Assembly (NCBI GenBank): GCA_021298815.1
Contig: JAJTHE010000020.1
Span: forward strand, 1 to 44,941
Reading direction: 5' to 3'
Source: Betaproteobacteria bacterium
GTDB taxonomy: Bacteria; Pseudomonadota; Gammaproteobacteria; Burkholderiales; CAIKXV01
Length of the DNA: 44,941 nucleotides
Shown piece by piece: positions 16,972 to 24,789 of the stretch. The notes beneath the pieces were generated by a model, which did not search any database, was not told the origin of the DNA, and saw only the letters and a program-made list of their open reading frames with translations. The stretch's first letter is position 1. Every line of letters begins with the position of its first letter. The position numbers and the translations under genes were made by a program.

Positions 16972-17085
16972 GGGATCTGCCCGGCGAACACCCGCCCGCG
17001 GATCCGTTCCTGCACTGCCTCGACCTTTTCCGCTGCCTTGCCGGCGAAGCCGCGCGCGTAGAGCGGATCGGACGTCTCGGGCGCG
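16972..17085 (-). pseudogene. Remnant of the 3' end of an alpha/beta hydrolase gene
   Basis: Read on the minus strand this gives SDPLYARGFAGKAAEKVEAV, ERIRGRVFAGQI, matching the C-terminal end of the intact hydrolase at 18035-18859 (CDPLAAHGFFGKEAETVEAM, NWIRGRSFATQI). Only about 38 codons remain, without the catalytic part. It lies directly beside a MATE fragment and just after the Bug gene, marking the right-hand edge of the inserted LysR-hyu-Bug cassette. Confidence 0.75.
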
Positions 17086-17235
17086 GTGTTCATCGGCTAC
17101 CTTGCCGTGGTGCAGGCCGCGCTCCCGATGTTCGGCGACGCAAGCTTGTGGGCAGCGGTGGCGACGTTCCTGGGCATGCGCGGACTACTGCCGCACCAGT
17201 ACCTTTTCAGGGTGGTCGCTAGCGTTTCCGCCACC
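17086..17235 (+). pseudogene. Remnant of the 3' end of a MATE transporter gene
   Basis: The translation FIGYLAVVQAALPMFGDASL, then WAAVATFLGMRGLLPHQYL, matches the last helix region of the intact MATE gene (FIGYLAVVQVAMPLFGNAGL, WAAVATFLGLRGLLLHLYL). The first 29 bases are identical in the two copies and the rest is roughly 75-80 percent alike by eye. No start or upstream part is left. From 17236 to 17418 there is no gene, only the hairpin at 17314-17345. Confidence 0.8.
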
Positions 17236-17313
17236 GGACTTCGCCAGCCTGCGGCCTACCGCGGTCCGGAGGCTGCAGGGCGGGAGCGCGGGAAGATGCC
17301 GGGAAGAATCTAT

Positions 17314-17345
17314 GGACAGGATGTCCGTATGGCGTCATCCTGTCC
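17314..17345. promoter_or_regulatory. 10-bp perfect inverted repeat upstream of the PEP-CTERM gene
   Basis: GGACAGGATG at 17314-17323 and its exact complement CATCCTGTCC at 17336-17345 enclose 12 bases. The stem ends about 75 bases before the PEP-CTERM start. There is no T-run, so it is not an obvious intrinsic terminator; an operator or a 5'-leader hairpin is more likely. Confidence 0.45.
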
Positions 17346-17418
17346 CAGCCAGCGAACTTCCGTTCGGCCACATGTCGCGGCCAGGCCGTAATCAGAACCT
17401 TTCCCTGGGGGGATTTCC

Positions 17419-18021
17419 ATGACGAAGCAAAACCTGTTCGCGGTCGTCGGCGCGCTGCTGCTGAGCGCTTCGGCGTCCGCGGCACAGATCGACTACATCC
17501 AGACCGGCTTCGGCACCGGCACGCTCGACGGCGGTGCATTCGGTTTGCAGGCTCCTGTCAGCTTCACCATCCGCGCCACCGGCGACACCGCGAACATCCA
17601 GTCCTGTGGGGGCGGATGCCTGTTCAACGACAACCTGTCCGCGTCGATCGAGATCGGTTCCCTGGGCACGTTCCAGTTCCTGACTGGAACCCGATTCTTC
17701 AGCGTCGGCAACATCACCGGCTTTTCGCGCGACGGGATCGGCGGTTTGGACCTGTACAATACGAACGTTGGTAGCACCTGGGACATGGCCACCTCCTTCG
17801 GCCCCTTCCCGGCATCCGGGCAGATCCTCCAGTGGTCGACGTTCCCGGTGTTGACCACCGGGGGCACCCTGGTCCTGGGGGAAAGCTCAAGCAGCGGCAT
17901 CTTCCAGGCTACGGTCGACGGCACCACCGTCGTGCCGGTCCCCGGCAGCCTGCTGCTGCTCGGCAGCAGCCTCGCAGGCCTGCTGGCCATCGGCCGCCGT
18001 CGCAAGGCAACGGCCGCCTGA
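17419..18021 (+). CDS. PEP-CTERM sorting-domain exported protein
   Basis: A 200-residue secreted protein. The N-terminal signal peptide (LFAVVGALLLSASASAAQ) is followed by a beta-rich domain of unknown function, and the chain ends with a PEP-CTERM-type sorting tail: VPVPGSLLLLGSSLAGLLAI then GRRRKATAA. Here the core reads V-P-V-P-G instead of V-P-E-P, a common variant. Such proteins are processed by an exosortase and linked to exopolysaccharide secretion; no exosortase is in this window. A G-rich ribosome site stands before the ATG. It is convergent with the exported hydrolase, 13 bases apart. A broken paralogue sits at 10745-10950. Confidence 0.88.
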   Translation: MTKQNLFAVVGALLLSASASAAQIDYIQTGFGTGTLDGGAFGLQAPVSFTIRATGDTANIQSCGGGCLFNDNLSASIEIGSLGTFQFLTGTRFFSVGNITGFSRDGIGGLDLYNTNVGSTWDMATSFGPFPASGQILQWSTFPVLTTGGTLVLGESSSSGIFQATVDGTTVVPVPGSLLLLGSSLAGLLAIGRRRKATAA

Positions 18022-18034
18022 GCCTTGCCGCGCG

Positions 18035-18859
18035 TTACTGGATCTGCGTGGCGAAGCTGCGCCCGCGGATCCAGTTCTTCATCGCCTCGACCGTCTCCGC
18101 TTCCTTGCCGAAGAATCCGTGCGCGGCGAGCGGATCGCACGGGCCGGATTCCGCCGGCCACCCCCCGCTCACCGAGATCAGCGGATAGATCGTGGCCAGC
18201 CGCTTCGCGCCGGAGTAGGGTGTCTGCTGGCAGCCGTCGTCGACATGGTGTACGAACAGCAGCGGCGCCTTGATCGATGCATAGTCGAAGCCGGCCAGCC
18301 CCGCGCCGGCGCGGCTCGCGTTGAACACGGAAGCGGTGAGCACCACCCGCTCGAACCGCCCCGGCAGTTGTCGCGCGATCGACGCCGCCGACACCGTGCC
18401 GCGGCTGGTTCCGACGAGCGTGACTGCCGCCTTCGGAAAACGCTGCCTCAGGTCTACGATCACCTTGCCCAAGTCCTCGGCATGGGTGCTGCCGGAGCGG
18501 AAGACGTCGTCCATGCCGAGCTCCGCGCGATCGCTCGGCGCATCCACCACGACGGCGGCGAAACCGCCCTCGGCCCAGAGATAGCGGGTGCGCACCAGGA
18601 AGTTGCCGCGTTCGGCGAACTCCGGCCGCAGGCTGGCGGGCCGCAGCCGCACGTTGCCGGCGCCGCCGGAGAGCAGCACCACCACCTGCTCGACCGGAAC
18701 GGCCGGGTCTGCAACAAGCAGGTAGGTCTGGGTCACCGCGTCGCGCACCGACAGGGTGACCAGGTCCGCCCTGGGCTGGCCGAGGGCAGCCGTGGAGCAC
18801 AGCAGGCAAACGGCCATCAGCCCGCCCAGCCAGGGGAAATCGCGCGCGCACTCAGGCAT
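18035..18859 (-). CDS. Exported alpha/beta-hydrolase-fold protein
   Basis: A 274-residue protein with a cleavable signal peptide (LGGLMAVCLLCSTAALGQ). The alpha/beta-hydrolase core shows VVVLLSGGAGNVRLRP, the nucleophile elbow GTSRG (S142), and the acid and histidine region LLFVHHVDDGCQQTPYSGAK. The C-terminal stretch PLAAHGFFGKEAETVEAMKN is shared with similar proteins of unknown function. The start at 18859 has GGAG upstream. A substrate cannot be given; esterase or depolymerase activity is possible. A short broken copy of its 3' end lies at 16972-17085. The 152 bases upstream (18860-19011) hold no gene. Confidence 0.82.
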   Translation of the reverse strand: MPECARDFPWLGGLMAVCLLCSTAALGQPRADLVTLSVRDAVTQTYLLVADPAVPVEQVVVLLSGGAGNVRLRPASLRPEFAERGNFLVRTRYLWAEGGFAAVVVDAPSDRAELGMDDVFRSGSTHAEDLGKVIVDLRQRFPKAAVTLVGTSRGTVSAASIARQLPGRFERVVLTASVFNASRAGAGLAGFDYASIKAPLLFVHHVDDGCQQTPYSGAKRLATIYPLISVSGGWPAESGPCDPLAAHGFFGKEAETVEAMKNWIRGRSFATQIQ

Positions 18860-19011
18860 ATCGTTGCTCCGTTCGACCGGACCGGGCCTGGCCCTGCCGC
18901 AAATGATCACATGCCCTGCGACGCCGCGCGGGGAGCCGGGGCGGCCAGCATGGCATCCTGCTCCACTCTGCCCGCGGCATCCCCCGCGGCATCCACGGTA
19001 TCGGACGGGAA

Positions 19012-19302
19012 ATGACCGAGAAGCCCCTGATGTTACGCACGATCGGAAACCGGCTCGCACTCGCGCCGGCCGTGCTGGTGGGCGTCACCATCCCGGGCGC
19101 CTTCTACGCGCACCTGCATCCGGATGCCTTCATCGGCGCGACACCCCTCGCGGCGCTGATGGTCGGCATGATCGGCGGTTTCGTCGGCCTGCAGCGGCGC
19201 CTCAGGTCGATGCCCGACGAGGACCTGATGCTCCTCGCGAACTCGTGGGTGTACGTGTGCCTGTCGCCCCTGGTCGGGGGCATCCTCGCGGTGGTGACCT
19301 AG
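19012..19302 (+). CDS. Small membrane protein, possibly cut short by an in-frame TAG
   Basis: A 96-residue product with about three membrane helices (LALAPAVLVGVTIPGAFYAH, PLAALMVGMIGGFVGL, SWVYVCLSPLVGGILAVV). The TAG at 19300-19302 falls in the middle of a hydrophobic stretch; the same frame continues with VLFVSGLLAGDVFMSRFESR and ends at 19392. The continuation looks like the natural end of the last helix plus a charged tail, so the gene may have suffered a recent nonsense mutation. No known function. Confidence 0.6.
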   Translation: MTEKPLMLRTIGNRLALAPAVLVGVTIPGAFYAHLHPDAFIGATPLAALMVGMIGGFVGLQRRLRSMPDEDLMLLANSWVYVCLSPLVGGILAVVT

Positions 19303-19396
19303 GTGCTGTTCGTGTCCGGGCTGCTGGCCGGAGACGTGTTCATGAGCCGCTTCGAATCGCGCACCGGCGAGGGCGGGCGCGCGGGAGGCTGAGGCT

Positions 19397-19885
19397 TCAG
19401 GGCTGCGGCAGCGACAGCCACAGCGCTACCGCGTCGAGCTGGTCGATGCACACGCTCCATCCTTCGTAGAAGCCCATCTGCTCGTGGCGGTCGCGCGACG
19501 CCCTGTCGGGATGCATGCAGGTCGCCAGGTAGCGCGTTCCCCCGCCGGGTTCGTCCGCCAGGGTGAACCGGGCGGTCACCGACAGCCAGGGTGCCGGTGC
19601 CGGGCGCCAGCCGCGGACCAGGGCCGTGGTGAAGGCGATGCGTTCCGTGGGCACCATCTCCAGGAAGCAGCCGGGATTGTCGCTGGTGGAGCCGTCAGGC
19701 CCGCGCAGCAGCGTATGGAAGGCGCCGCCGGGACACGGATCGAACTCGACCACCTGGGTGGTCCACGGCTTCGGGCACCACCACCGCTGCAGCAGGTCGG
19801 GTTCGGTCCAGGCCCGCCACAGCGCGGCGCGCGGCGCGCGCAGCACCCGCGAGATCTGCAGGTCGAGGTCTTCGTCCCGGGGCAT
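19397..19885 (-). CDS. SRPBCC (AHSA1/START-like) domain protein
   Basis: A 162-residue single-domain protein. It shows the AHSA1 pattern: LQISRVLRAPRAALWRAWTE, LLQRWWCPKPWTT, GGAFHTLLRGPDG, then the closing helix HEQMGFYEGWSVCIDQL. Such proteins bind hydrophobic ligands in a deep cavity. The start at 19885 is fixed by AAGGAG six bases upstream; an ATG seven codons earlier lacks this. It is divergent from the MBL-fold gene, with 94 bases between. Ligand unknown. Confidence 0.87.
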   Translation of the reverse strand: MPRDEDLDLQISRVLRAPRAALWRAWTEPDLLQRWWCPKPWTTQVVEFDPCPGGAFHTLLRGPDGSTSDNPGCFLEMVPTERIAFTTALVRGWRPAPAPWLSVTARFTLADEPGGGTRYLATCMHPDRASRDRHEQMGFYEGWSVCIDQLDAVALWLSLPQP

Positions 19886-19979
19886 GTCCGCTCCTTCGTC
19901 CGGCATCCGTGCCGTTGACGCTTTTCACTGGCCAGCTTACGCTGGACGACCAGCGGCAACACCTGAAAGGAGTTCCGCC

Positions 19980-20975
19980 ATGGACACCATGGTTCCGTTC
20001 GAAGCACCGGTAGTCGACGACCTGACGATACGGGTGATGGTCGATTCGCGCTATGAACGATTCCTTCCGAAGGCCATGCATTCCTTGGTGCAGATCGAGC
20101 ATGTCGGTCGCATCCCCGGGCGCGAGCTTTCGACGTTCGCCGCCGAGTGGGGGCTTTCGCTGCACCTGTCCTCGACCGTGGACGGCGCGAAGGCGCAGTA
20201 CGTGCTCGACTTCGGCTACACGCCGGAGATCCTGAACCGGAACTTCGACCTGCTGGACATCGACCCGGCGAAGATCAACGGGCTGATCCTCAGCCACGGC
20301 CACCGCGACCATTTCGGCGGCCTCGACGGCTTCGTGCACCAGCACCGCAGCCGGATGCGCGACGACATCGCGCTCTACGTCGGCGGCGACACCGTGTTCC
20401 GCGAGAAGTGGATCACCGAGAAGCGCGGCGAGGATCCCATCTCGTGGGGGGCGATCGACCAGGTGTCGCTGCGCGCGCACCGCGTCGACACCGTGTGCTG
20501 CCCGAAGCCGCTCGCGCTCGACGGGCCGTTCACCTCGGGCTACATCGAACGCACGTCCTTCGAGCAGGTGACCGGCGGCACTCTGGTGCAGGACGACCAC
20601 TACACCGAGGCCGAGCGCGGCGGCAGGCTGGTGCGCGACCAGCACGAGGACGAGCATGCGACCTGCTACTTCGTGAGGGGCCGCGGCCTGGTGGTCATCT
20701 CGTCCTGCGGCCATACCGGCATCATCAACACCGTGCGCAGCGCGATGGCCGCGGCGAACGTCGACCGGGTGCATGCGGTGGTGGGCGGCTTCCACCTCGG
20801 CATGGCGCCGCTGCCCTACCTGCAGTCGACGCTGGAGGAGATGGAAGCGATCAACCCCGACGTGATCGTGCCGATGCACTGCACCGGCACTGCCTTCATC
20901 GAGATGCTGCGCGAGCGGATGCCGGAGAAGCTGGTGTATTCGAACGTCGGCAGCCAGTTCACGTTCGGTGCCTGA
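19980..20975 (+). CDS. MBL-fold metallo-hydrolase
   Basis: A 331-residue metallo-beta-lactamase-fold enzyme. The metal-binding motif HGHRDH lies at residues 106-111 (LILSHGHRDHFGGLDGF), with later ligands in SSCGHTGIINTVRSAM, VVGGFHLG and VPMHCTGTAF. The arrangement is like the 7,8-dihydropterin-6-methyl-4-(beta-D-ribofuranosyl)aminobenzene-phosphate synthase-related group, whose bacterial members are mostly uncharacterised. AAAGGAG precedes the ATG. The next gene starts 12 bases after its stop. No signal peptide; cytoplasmic. Confidence 0.9.
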   Translation: MDTMVPFEAPVVDDLTIRVMVDSRYERFLPKAMHSLVQIEHVGRIPGRELSTFAAEWGLSLHLSSTVDGAKAQYVLDFGYTPEILNRNFDLLDIDPAKINGLILSHGHRDHFGGLDGFVHQHRSRMRDDIALYVGGDTVFREKWITEKRGEDPISWGAIDQVSLRAHRVDTVCCPKPLALDGPFTSGYIERTSFEQVTGGTLVQDDHYTEAERGGRLVRDQHEDEHATCYFVRGRGLVVISSCGHTGIINTVRSAMAAANVDRVHAVVGGFHLGMAPLPYLQSTLEEMEAINPDVIVPMHCTGTAFIEMLRERMPEKLVYSNVGSQFTFGA

Positions 20976-20987
20976 CCGGGCAGCGGC

Positions 20988-21524
20988 ATGATCGAGGAAG
21001 TGCTGCGCTTCTGGTTCGAGGAAGCCACGCCTGCGCAGTGGTGGAAGAAGGACGCCGCCTTCGATGCCGCCATCGCGCGGCGGTTCGCCGTGCTGCATGC
21101 GGCAGCTGCGCGCTGCGAGTGCCATGCATGGCGGGCGACGCCGCAGGGCAGGCTGGCCGAGATCCTCGTGCTCGACCAGTTCTCGCGCAACCTGTTGCGC
21201 GATTCGGGCGAGGCGTTCGCCACCGATGCACTCGCGCTGGCGCTCGCCCAGGAGGCGGTCGCGGCGGGCGTCGATGCCAGGCTCCCCGTCGAGCAGCAGC
21301 GCTTCGTCTACATGCCTTACATGCACAGCGAGTCACTCGTGATCCACGACGAGGCCGTGCGCCTGTTCGACCAGCCCGGACTCGAGGACAACCTGAGGTT
21401 CGAGCACCTGCATCGCGACATCATCGTGCGCTTCGGGCGCTACCCGCACCGCAACGCGCTGCTCGGCCGCGTGTCGACGCCCGGGGAGGAGGCGTTCCTG
21501 CAGCAGCCGGGGTCCTCGTTCTGA
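20988..21524 (+). CDS. DUF924 family protein
   Basis: A 178-residue helical protein matching DUF924. Characteristic stretches are IEEVLRFWFEEATPAQWWKK, GRLAEILVLDQFSRNLLRDS, RFVYMPYMHSESLVIHDEAV and FGRYPHRNALLGRVSTPGEE. The family is widespread and of unknown function, with a TPR-like fold. It probably shares a transcript with the MBL-fold gene before it. Confidence 0.9.
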   Translation: MIEEVLRFWFEEATPAQWWKKDAAFDAAIARRFAVLHAAAARCECHAWRATPQGRLAEILVLDQFSRNLLRDSGEAFATDALALALAQEAVAAGVDARLPVEQQRFVYMPYMHSESLVIHDEAVRLFDQPGLEDNLRFEHLHRDIIVRFGRYPHRNALLGRVSTPGEEAFLQQPGSSF

Positions 21525-21601
21525 CCGACCTGCATTGACCGCGGCGGGGCGCGTGCGGATACTGGACGCCTTGCACACGGGAGTCATGTTCCGGAGGCTT
21601 C

Positions 21602-22573
21602 ATGTTGACCGAGTTGCGATGGCGAACGGCCTTCGCGTTCCTGCTCGCATGTGCTGCATCCGCATCCATCGCGCAGGTCGATCCGGGACGGCCGCTGAGG
21701 ATCGTGGTGCCTTATCCACCCGGCGGCTCCTCCGACATCCAGGCGCGCCTGGTGGCGCAGGGCCTGGGCGAGCGCCTCGCCCAGCCGGTGATCGTCGAGA
21801 ACCGCCCGGGCGCCAGCGGCGCCATCGGGACCGAACATGTCGCCCGGCAGCCCGCCGACGGGACCACCCTGCTGCTCGCGGCGCCGCCGTTCGTGATCAC
21901 GCCGCATACGGAACAGAAGCTGCCGTTCGACGCGCGGAAGGACTTCGCCCCGGTTTCGCTGATGTCCCGCGCACCGATGCTGGTGGCGGTGCCGCGCGAC
22001 TCGCCGGCCCGGGGGCTCGCGGACCTGGTCGCCATGGCACGGGCGCAGCCCGGCAGGCTCGCCTACGGATCCGTCGGCGCGGGCGGCCTGGGGCACATGG
22101 CGACGGAACTGCTCGCCCTGCGGCTGAAGCTGGACCTGGTGCACGTACCCTACAAGGGATCGGCACCCGCGCTCGCCGACCTGGCCGGCGGCCGGCTGGC
22201 GATGATGCTGACCACCCAGCTCGACATGGCCGCCCAGCTGGCCGCGGGATCGGTGCGCGTCGTGGCGACCGGGTCGGCGCAGCGCTCGCGGCTGCTGCCC
22301 GACGTGCCGACGGTGTCCGAGGCAGGCTTCGGCGCGGTCGACCTCGGCTACTGGTTCAGCGGCCTCTCGATGCGCGTCGGTACCCGGCCCGAATGGATCA
22401 ACCGCGTGTCCGGCGAGATCGCCGCGGTGCTGCAGCGGCCGGACGTGCGCGAACGCCTCGATGCGCAGAACGTGGAGACGGTCGGCTCGACCCCTGCGCA
22501 GTACGAGGCCTTCCTGGAAGCGGAACATGCCCGGTGGGCCGCGGTCGCGGCCGCCACGCGGGCGGGAAAGTAG
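21602..22573 (+). CDS. Bug/TctC-family solute-binding receptor
   Basis: A 323-residue periplasmic receptor with signal peptide (FAFLLACAASASIAQ), mature start RPLRIVVPYPPGGSSDIQAR, then AQPVIVENRPGASGAIGTEH, ADGTTLLLAAPPF, YGSVGAGGLGHMATELLALR and VHVPYKGSAPALADLAGG. The GGAGG ribosome site is five bases before the ATG. It is the first of two receptors flanking a 2-hydroxyacid dehydrogenase, which suggests a hydroxy- or keto-acid ligand; that is inference. Confidence 0.93.
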   Translation: MLTELRWRTAFAFLLACAASASIAQVDPGRPLRIVVPYPPGGSSDIQARLVAQGLGERLAQPVIVENRPGASGAIGTEHVARQPADGTTLLLAAPPFVITPHTEQKLPFDARKDFAPVSLMSRAPMLVAVPRDSPARGLADLVAMARAQPGRLAYGSVGAGGLGHMATELLALRLKLDLVHVPYKGSAPALADLAGGRLAMMLTTQLDMAAQLAAGSVRVVATGSAQRSRLLPDVPTVSEAGFGAVDLGYWFSGLSMRVGTRPEWINRVSGEIAAVLQRPDVRERLDAQNVETVGSTPAQYEAFLEAEHARWAAVAAATRAGK

Positions 22574-22610
22574 CGGGAGCGATCGCACCGATGCCCTGGA
22601 GGAGTGGACG

Positions 22611-22748
22611 ATGGCCATCTGTCTGAACGTGCAGGATGTATTCCCCGACTCGCCGGCGCCAGGCGTGCAGCGCCGCGTGCCGCTCGATCGCGCGTCGCCG
22701 GTGCGCGCGCACGGCTTCGCACGCGTCGAAACCACGCAGGACGTCTAG
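22611..22748 (+). CDS. Small ORF, 45 residues, ahead of the dehydrogenase
   Basis: A short ORF starting MAICLNVQDVFPDSPAPGVQ with a strong GGAGGAG ribosome site and a stop three bases before the dehydrogenase ATG. It has no recognisable domain. It may be a coupled small protein or leader, or the remnant of a longer gene. The good ribosome site and tight spacing are the only support. Confidence 0.4.
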   Translation: MAICLNVQDVFPDSPAPGVQRRVPLDRASPVRAHGFARVETTQDV

Positions 22749-22751
22749 CAG

Positions 22752-23693
22752 ATGCCGATCGAACTGGTCCTCACCACGCGCATCCCCTCGCCCGCGATGG
22801 AGATGCTGGAAGCGGAGTACACCTGCCACCGGCTCTACGAGGCCACGGACCGCGCGGCCTTCCTAGCGCGCGTCGCGCCGCAGGTGCGCGGCATCGCCAC
22901 GTTCGCGCACGGCGGCGTCGATGCCGCGCTGATCGCTGCGCTGCCGAAGGCGGAGATCATCTCCCACTACGGGGACGGCACCGAAAAGATCGACCTCGAG
23001 GCTGCGCGCCGTCGCGGCATCGTCGTCGCCAACGTGGTCGGGATCGTCGAGGCCTGCGTCGCGGACACGGCGATGGCACTGATGCTCAACGTCATGCGCC
23101 GCTACCTCTTCGCAGACCACTTCGTGCGATCCGGCCAGTGGACGGCGCCCGGCACCTTCCCGCCGGCGACCTCGCTGGGTGGCAAGACGGTGGGGATACT
23201 CGGCCTGGGCGGCATCGGGATCGAGCTGGCGAAGCGCGCGCGTGCCTTCGGGATGCATGTCCGCTACCACAACCGCAAGCCCAGGCCGGGCGTCGACTAT
23301 CCCTATGACCCGGACCTGCTCGCGCTCGCGCGCAACTCGGATGTCCTGGTCATCGGCGTGCCCGGCGGGCCGCAGACGGAACGCCTGGTCGATGCGGCCG
23401 TGCTCGACGCACTCGGTCCACGGGGCTACCTGGTCAACGTGGCGCGCGGATCGGTGGTCGACGAGCCGGTGCTCATCGATTACCTGCAGCAGCGCAGGAT
23501 CGCCGGCGCGGGCCTGGACACCTTCGACAACGAACCGCGCATCGATGCCCGGCTGATCGCGCTCGACAACGTCGTGCTCTCGCCGCACGTCGGGACCTAC
23601 ACGGTCGAGACACGCCGGGCGATGGCCGACCGGCAACTGGAGAACCTGCGCCGGCACTTCGCCGGGCAGCCGGTGGTCAACAGGGTCGTCTAG
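22752..23693 (+). CDS. D-isomer-specific 2-hydroxyacid dehydrogenase
   Basis: A 313-residue NAD(P)-dependent enzyme that reduces 2-keto acids or oxidises D-2-hydroxyacids. The Rossmann motif GLGGIG is at residues 151-156 (KTVGILGLGGIGIELAKRA). The catalytic set is complete: R232 (NVARGSVVDE), E261 (LDTFDNEP) and H279 (LSPHVGTYT). The substrate loop has HYGDGTEKIDLEAA, where most relatives show a G-V-G-type loop. It lies between two Bug receptor genes, two to three bases from its neighbours, so it is very likely co-transcribed. Hydroxypyruvate/glyoxylate reductase is the closest general description; substrate not certain. Confidence 0.92.
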   Translation: MPIELVLTTRIPSPAMEMLEAEYTCHRLYEATDRAAFLARVAPQVRGIATFAHGGVDAALIAALPKAEIISHYGDGTEKIDLEAARRRGIVVANVVGIVEACVADTAMALMLNVMRRYLFADHFVRSGQWTAPGTFPPATSLGGKTVGILGLGGIGIELAKRARAFGMHVRYHNRKPRPGVDYPYDPDLLALARNSDVLVIGVPGGPQTERLVDAAVLDALGPRGYLVNVARGSVVDEPVLIDYLQQRRIAGAGLDTFDNEPRIDARLIALDNVVLSPHVGTYTVETRRAMADRQLENLRRHFAGQPVVNRVV

Positions 23694-23695
23694 CC

Positions 23696-24742
23696 ATGGA
23701 CACCGGACATGCATGCCTCGTGATCGATGCGATCGGCCGCCACATCGGCAGGCTCCCGGCCGCGCGCGCGCTGCCTGCAGTGCTGGCAGCCTTCCTCGGG
23801 GCCGTGCTCGCCGTGCCGCCATCCGCAGCGGCGCAGGGCGATGCTGCGTGGCCGTCGCGGCCGCTGCGCCTGGTGGTGGGCGCCGGGCCCGGCGGCAACG
23901 TCGACATCACCGCGCGCATCGTGGGCCGGCGCATGGCGGAACTGCTCGGCCAGCCGGTGGTCGTCGACAACCGTGTCGGCGCAGGCGGTGCCATCGCCTT
24001 CAACCTGGTGCGACAGGCCGTCGCCGACGGCTACACCCTGCTGCTGGCGCCTACCGGGTTCACCACCGGCGTGGCCCTGAATCCGAATGCCGGCTACGAC
24101 CCGGTGAAGGACTTCACCGCGATCTCCACGGTGAGCTTCTTCGCCTATGCGGTCGCCGTCGCTGCGCAGAGCCCGCATGCAACGCTCGCGGACCTGCTGG
24201 CGGCCGCGCGGCAGAAGCCGGCGACCCTCGGCTACGGCACCGGCGGCGTGGGGTCGGGCCAGCACCTGGTCGCGGAGCTGCTGTCGGCGATGGCCGGGGT
24301 GAAGTTCCTGCACGTGCCGTACAAGGGCGGGACCGCGCCGGTGACCGATCTCGTGGCCGGGCACATCCCGATGGTGGTGGAGATCGAGTCGGTGCTGGTC
24401 CCGCAGGTCAGGGCAGGCAAGGTGCGCGTGCTGGCGACGACCGGCCCCGCGCGCACGCCGCTGCTGCCCGAGGTGCCGACCGTGGTCGAAGCGGGCGTAC
24501 GCGACTTCAGCGTCCAGGGGTGGCTCGGTGTGCTCGGGCCCCGCGGCCTCGCCGCTGGTCTGGTGTCGCGGCTCAACGCCACGTTGCGCGATACGCTCGC
24601 GGATCCTGCGGTCAGCGCGGCGATCGAGAAGGGTGGCGCAGTCGCAAGGCCGGGCAGCGCCGAAGCCTTCGCCACGCTGGTGCGGGAAGATACGCTGCGC
24701 TGGGCCCGGGTCGTCCGGGATGCGAACATCCAGGTGCAGTAG
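23696..24742 (+). CDS. Bug/TctC-family solute-binding receptor
   Basis: A 348-residue periplasmic receptor. The signal peptide is long (LPAVLAAFLGAVLAVPPSAA follows a 25-residue basic lead), then WPSRPLRLVVGAGPGGNVDI, GQPVVVDNRVGAGGAI, ADGYTLLLAPTGF and LHVPYKGGTAPVTDLVAG. It starts two bases after the dehydrogenase stop. Two different receptors in one operon suggest either two ligands or one recent gene capture. No membrane transporter subunit is present. Confidence 0.92.
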   Translation: MDTGHACLVIDAIGRHIGRLPAARALPAVLAAFLGAVLAVPPSAAAQGDAAWPSRPLRLVVGAGPGGNVDITARIVGRRMAELLGQPVVVDNRVGAGGAIAFNLVRQAVADGYTLLLAPTGFTTGVALNPNAGYDPVKDFTAISTVSFFAYAVAVAAQSPHATLADLLAAARQKPATLGYGTGGVGSGQHLVAELLSAMAGVKFLHVPYKGGTAPVTDLVAGHIPMVVEIESVLVPQVRAGKVRVLATTGPARTPLLPEVPTVVEAGVRDFSVQGWLGVLGPRGLAAGLVSRLNATLRDTLADPAVSAAIEKGGAVARPGSAEAFATLVREDTLRWARVVRDANIQVQ

Positions 24743-24789
24743 CTGCGGCACGTGCCGGCCCGTCCGGCGAACCGACTGAGGAGAAACCG

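Noticed and set aside
16845..17093. An 82-residue minus-strand gene
   Set aside because: Part matches only the C-terminus of the nearby hydrolase and the remainder is antisense to the Bug gene end.
17086..17391. A 101-residue gene starting at GTG 17086
   Set aside because: Its first 45 residues match the end of the MATE protein and the rest is unrelated; it has no start region, so it is treated as a remnant.
18938..18995. Short direct repeat CCGCGGCATCC before the small membrane protein
   Set aside because: Only two copies of an 11-mer in very GC-rich sequence; not enough to claim a regulatory site.
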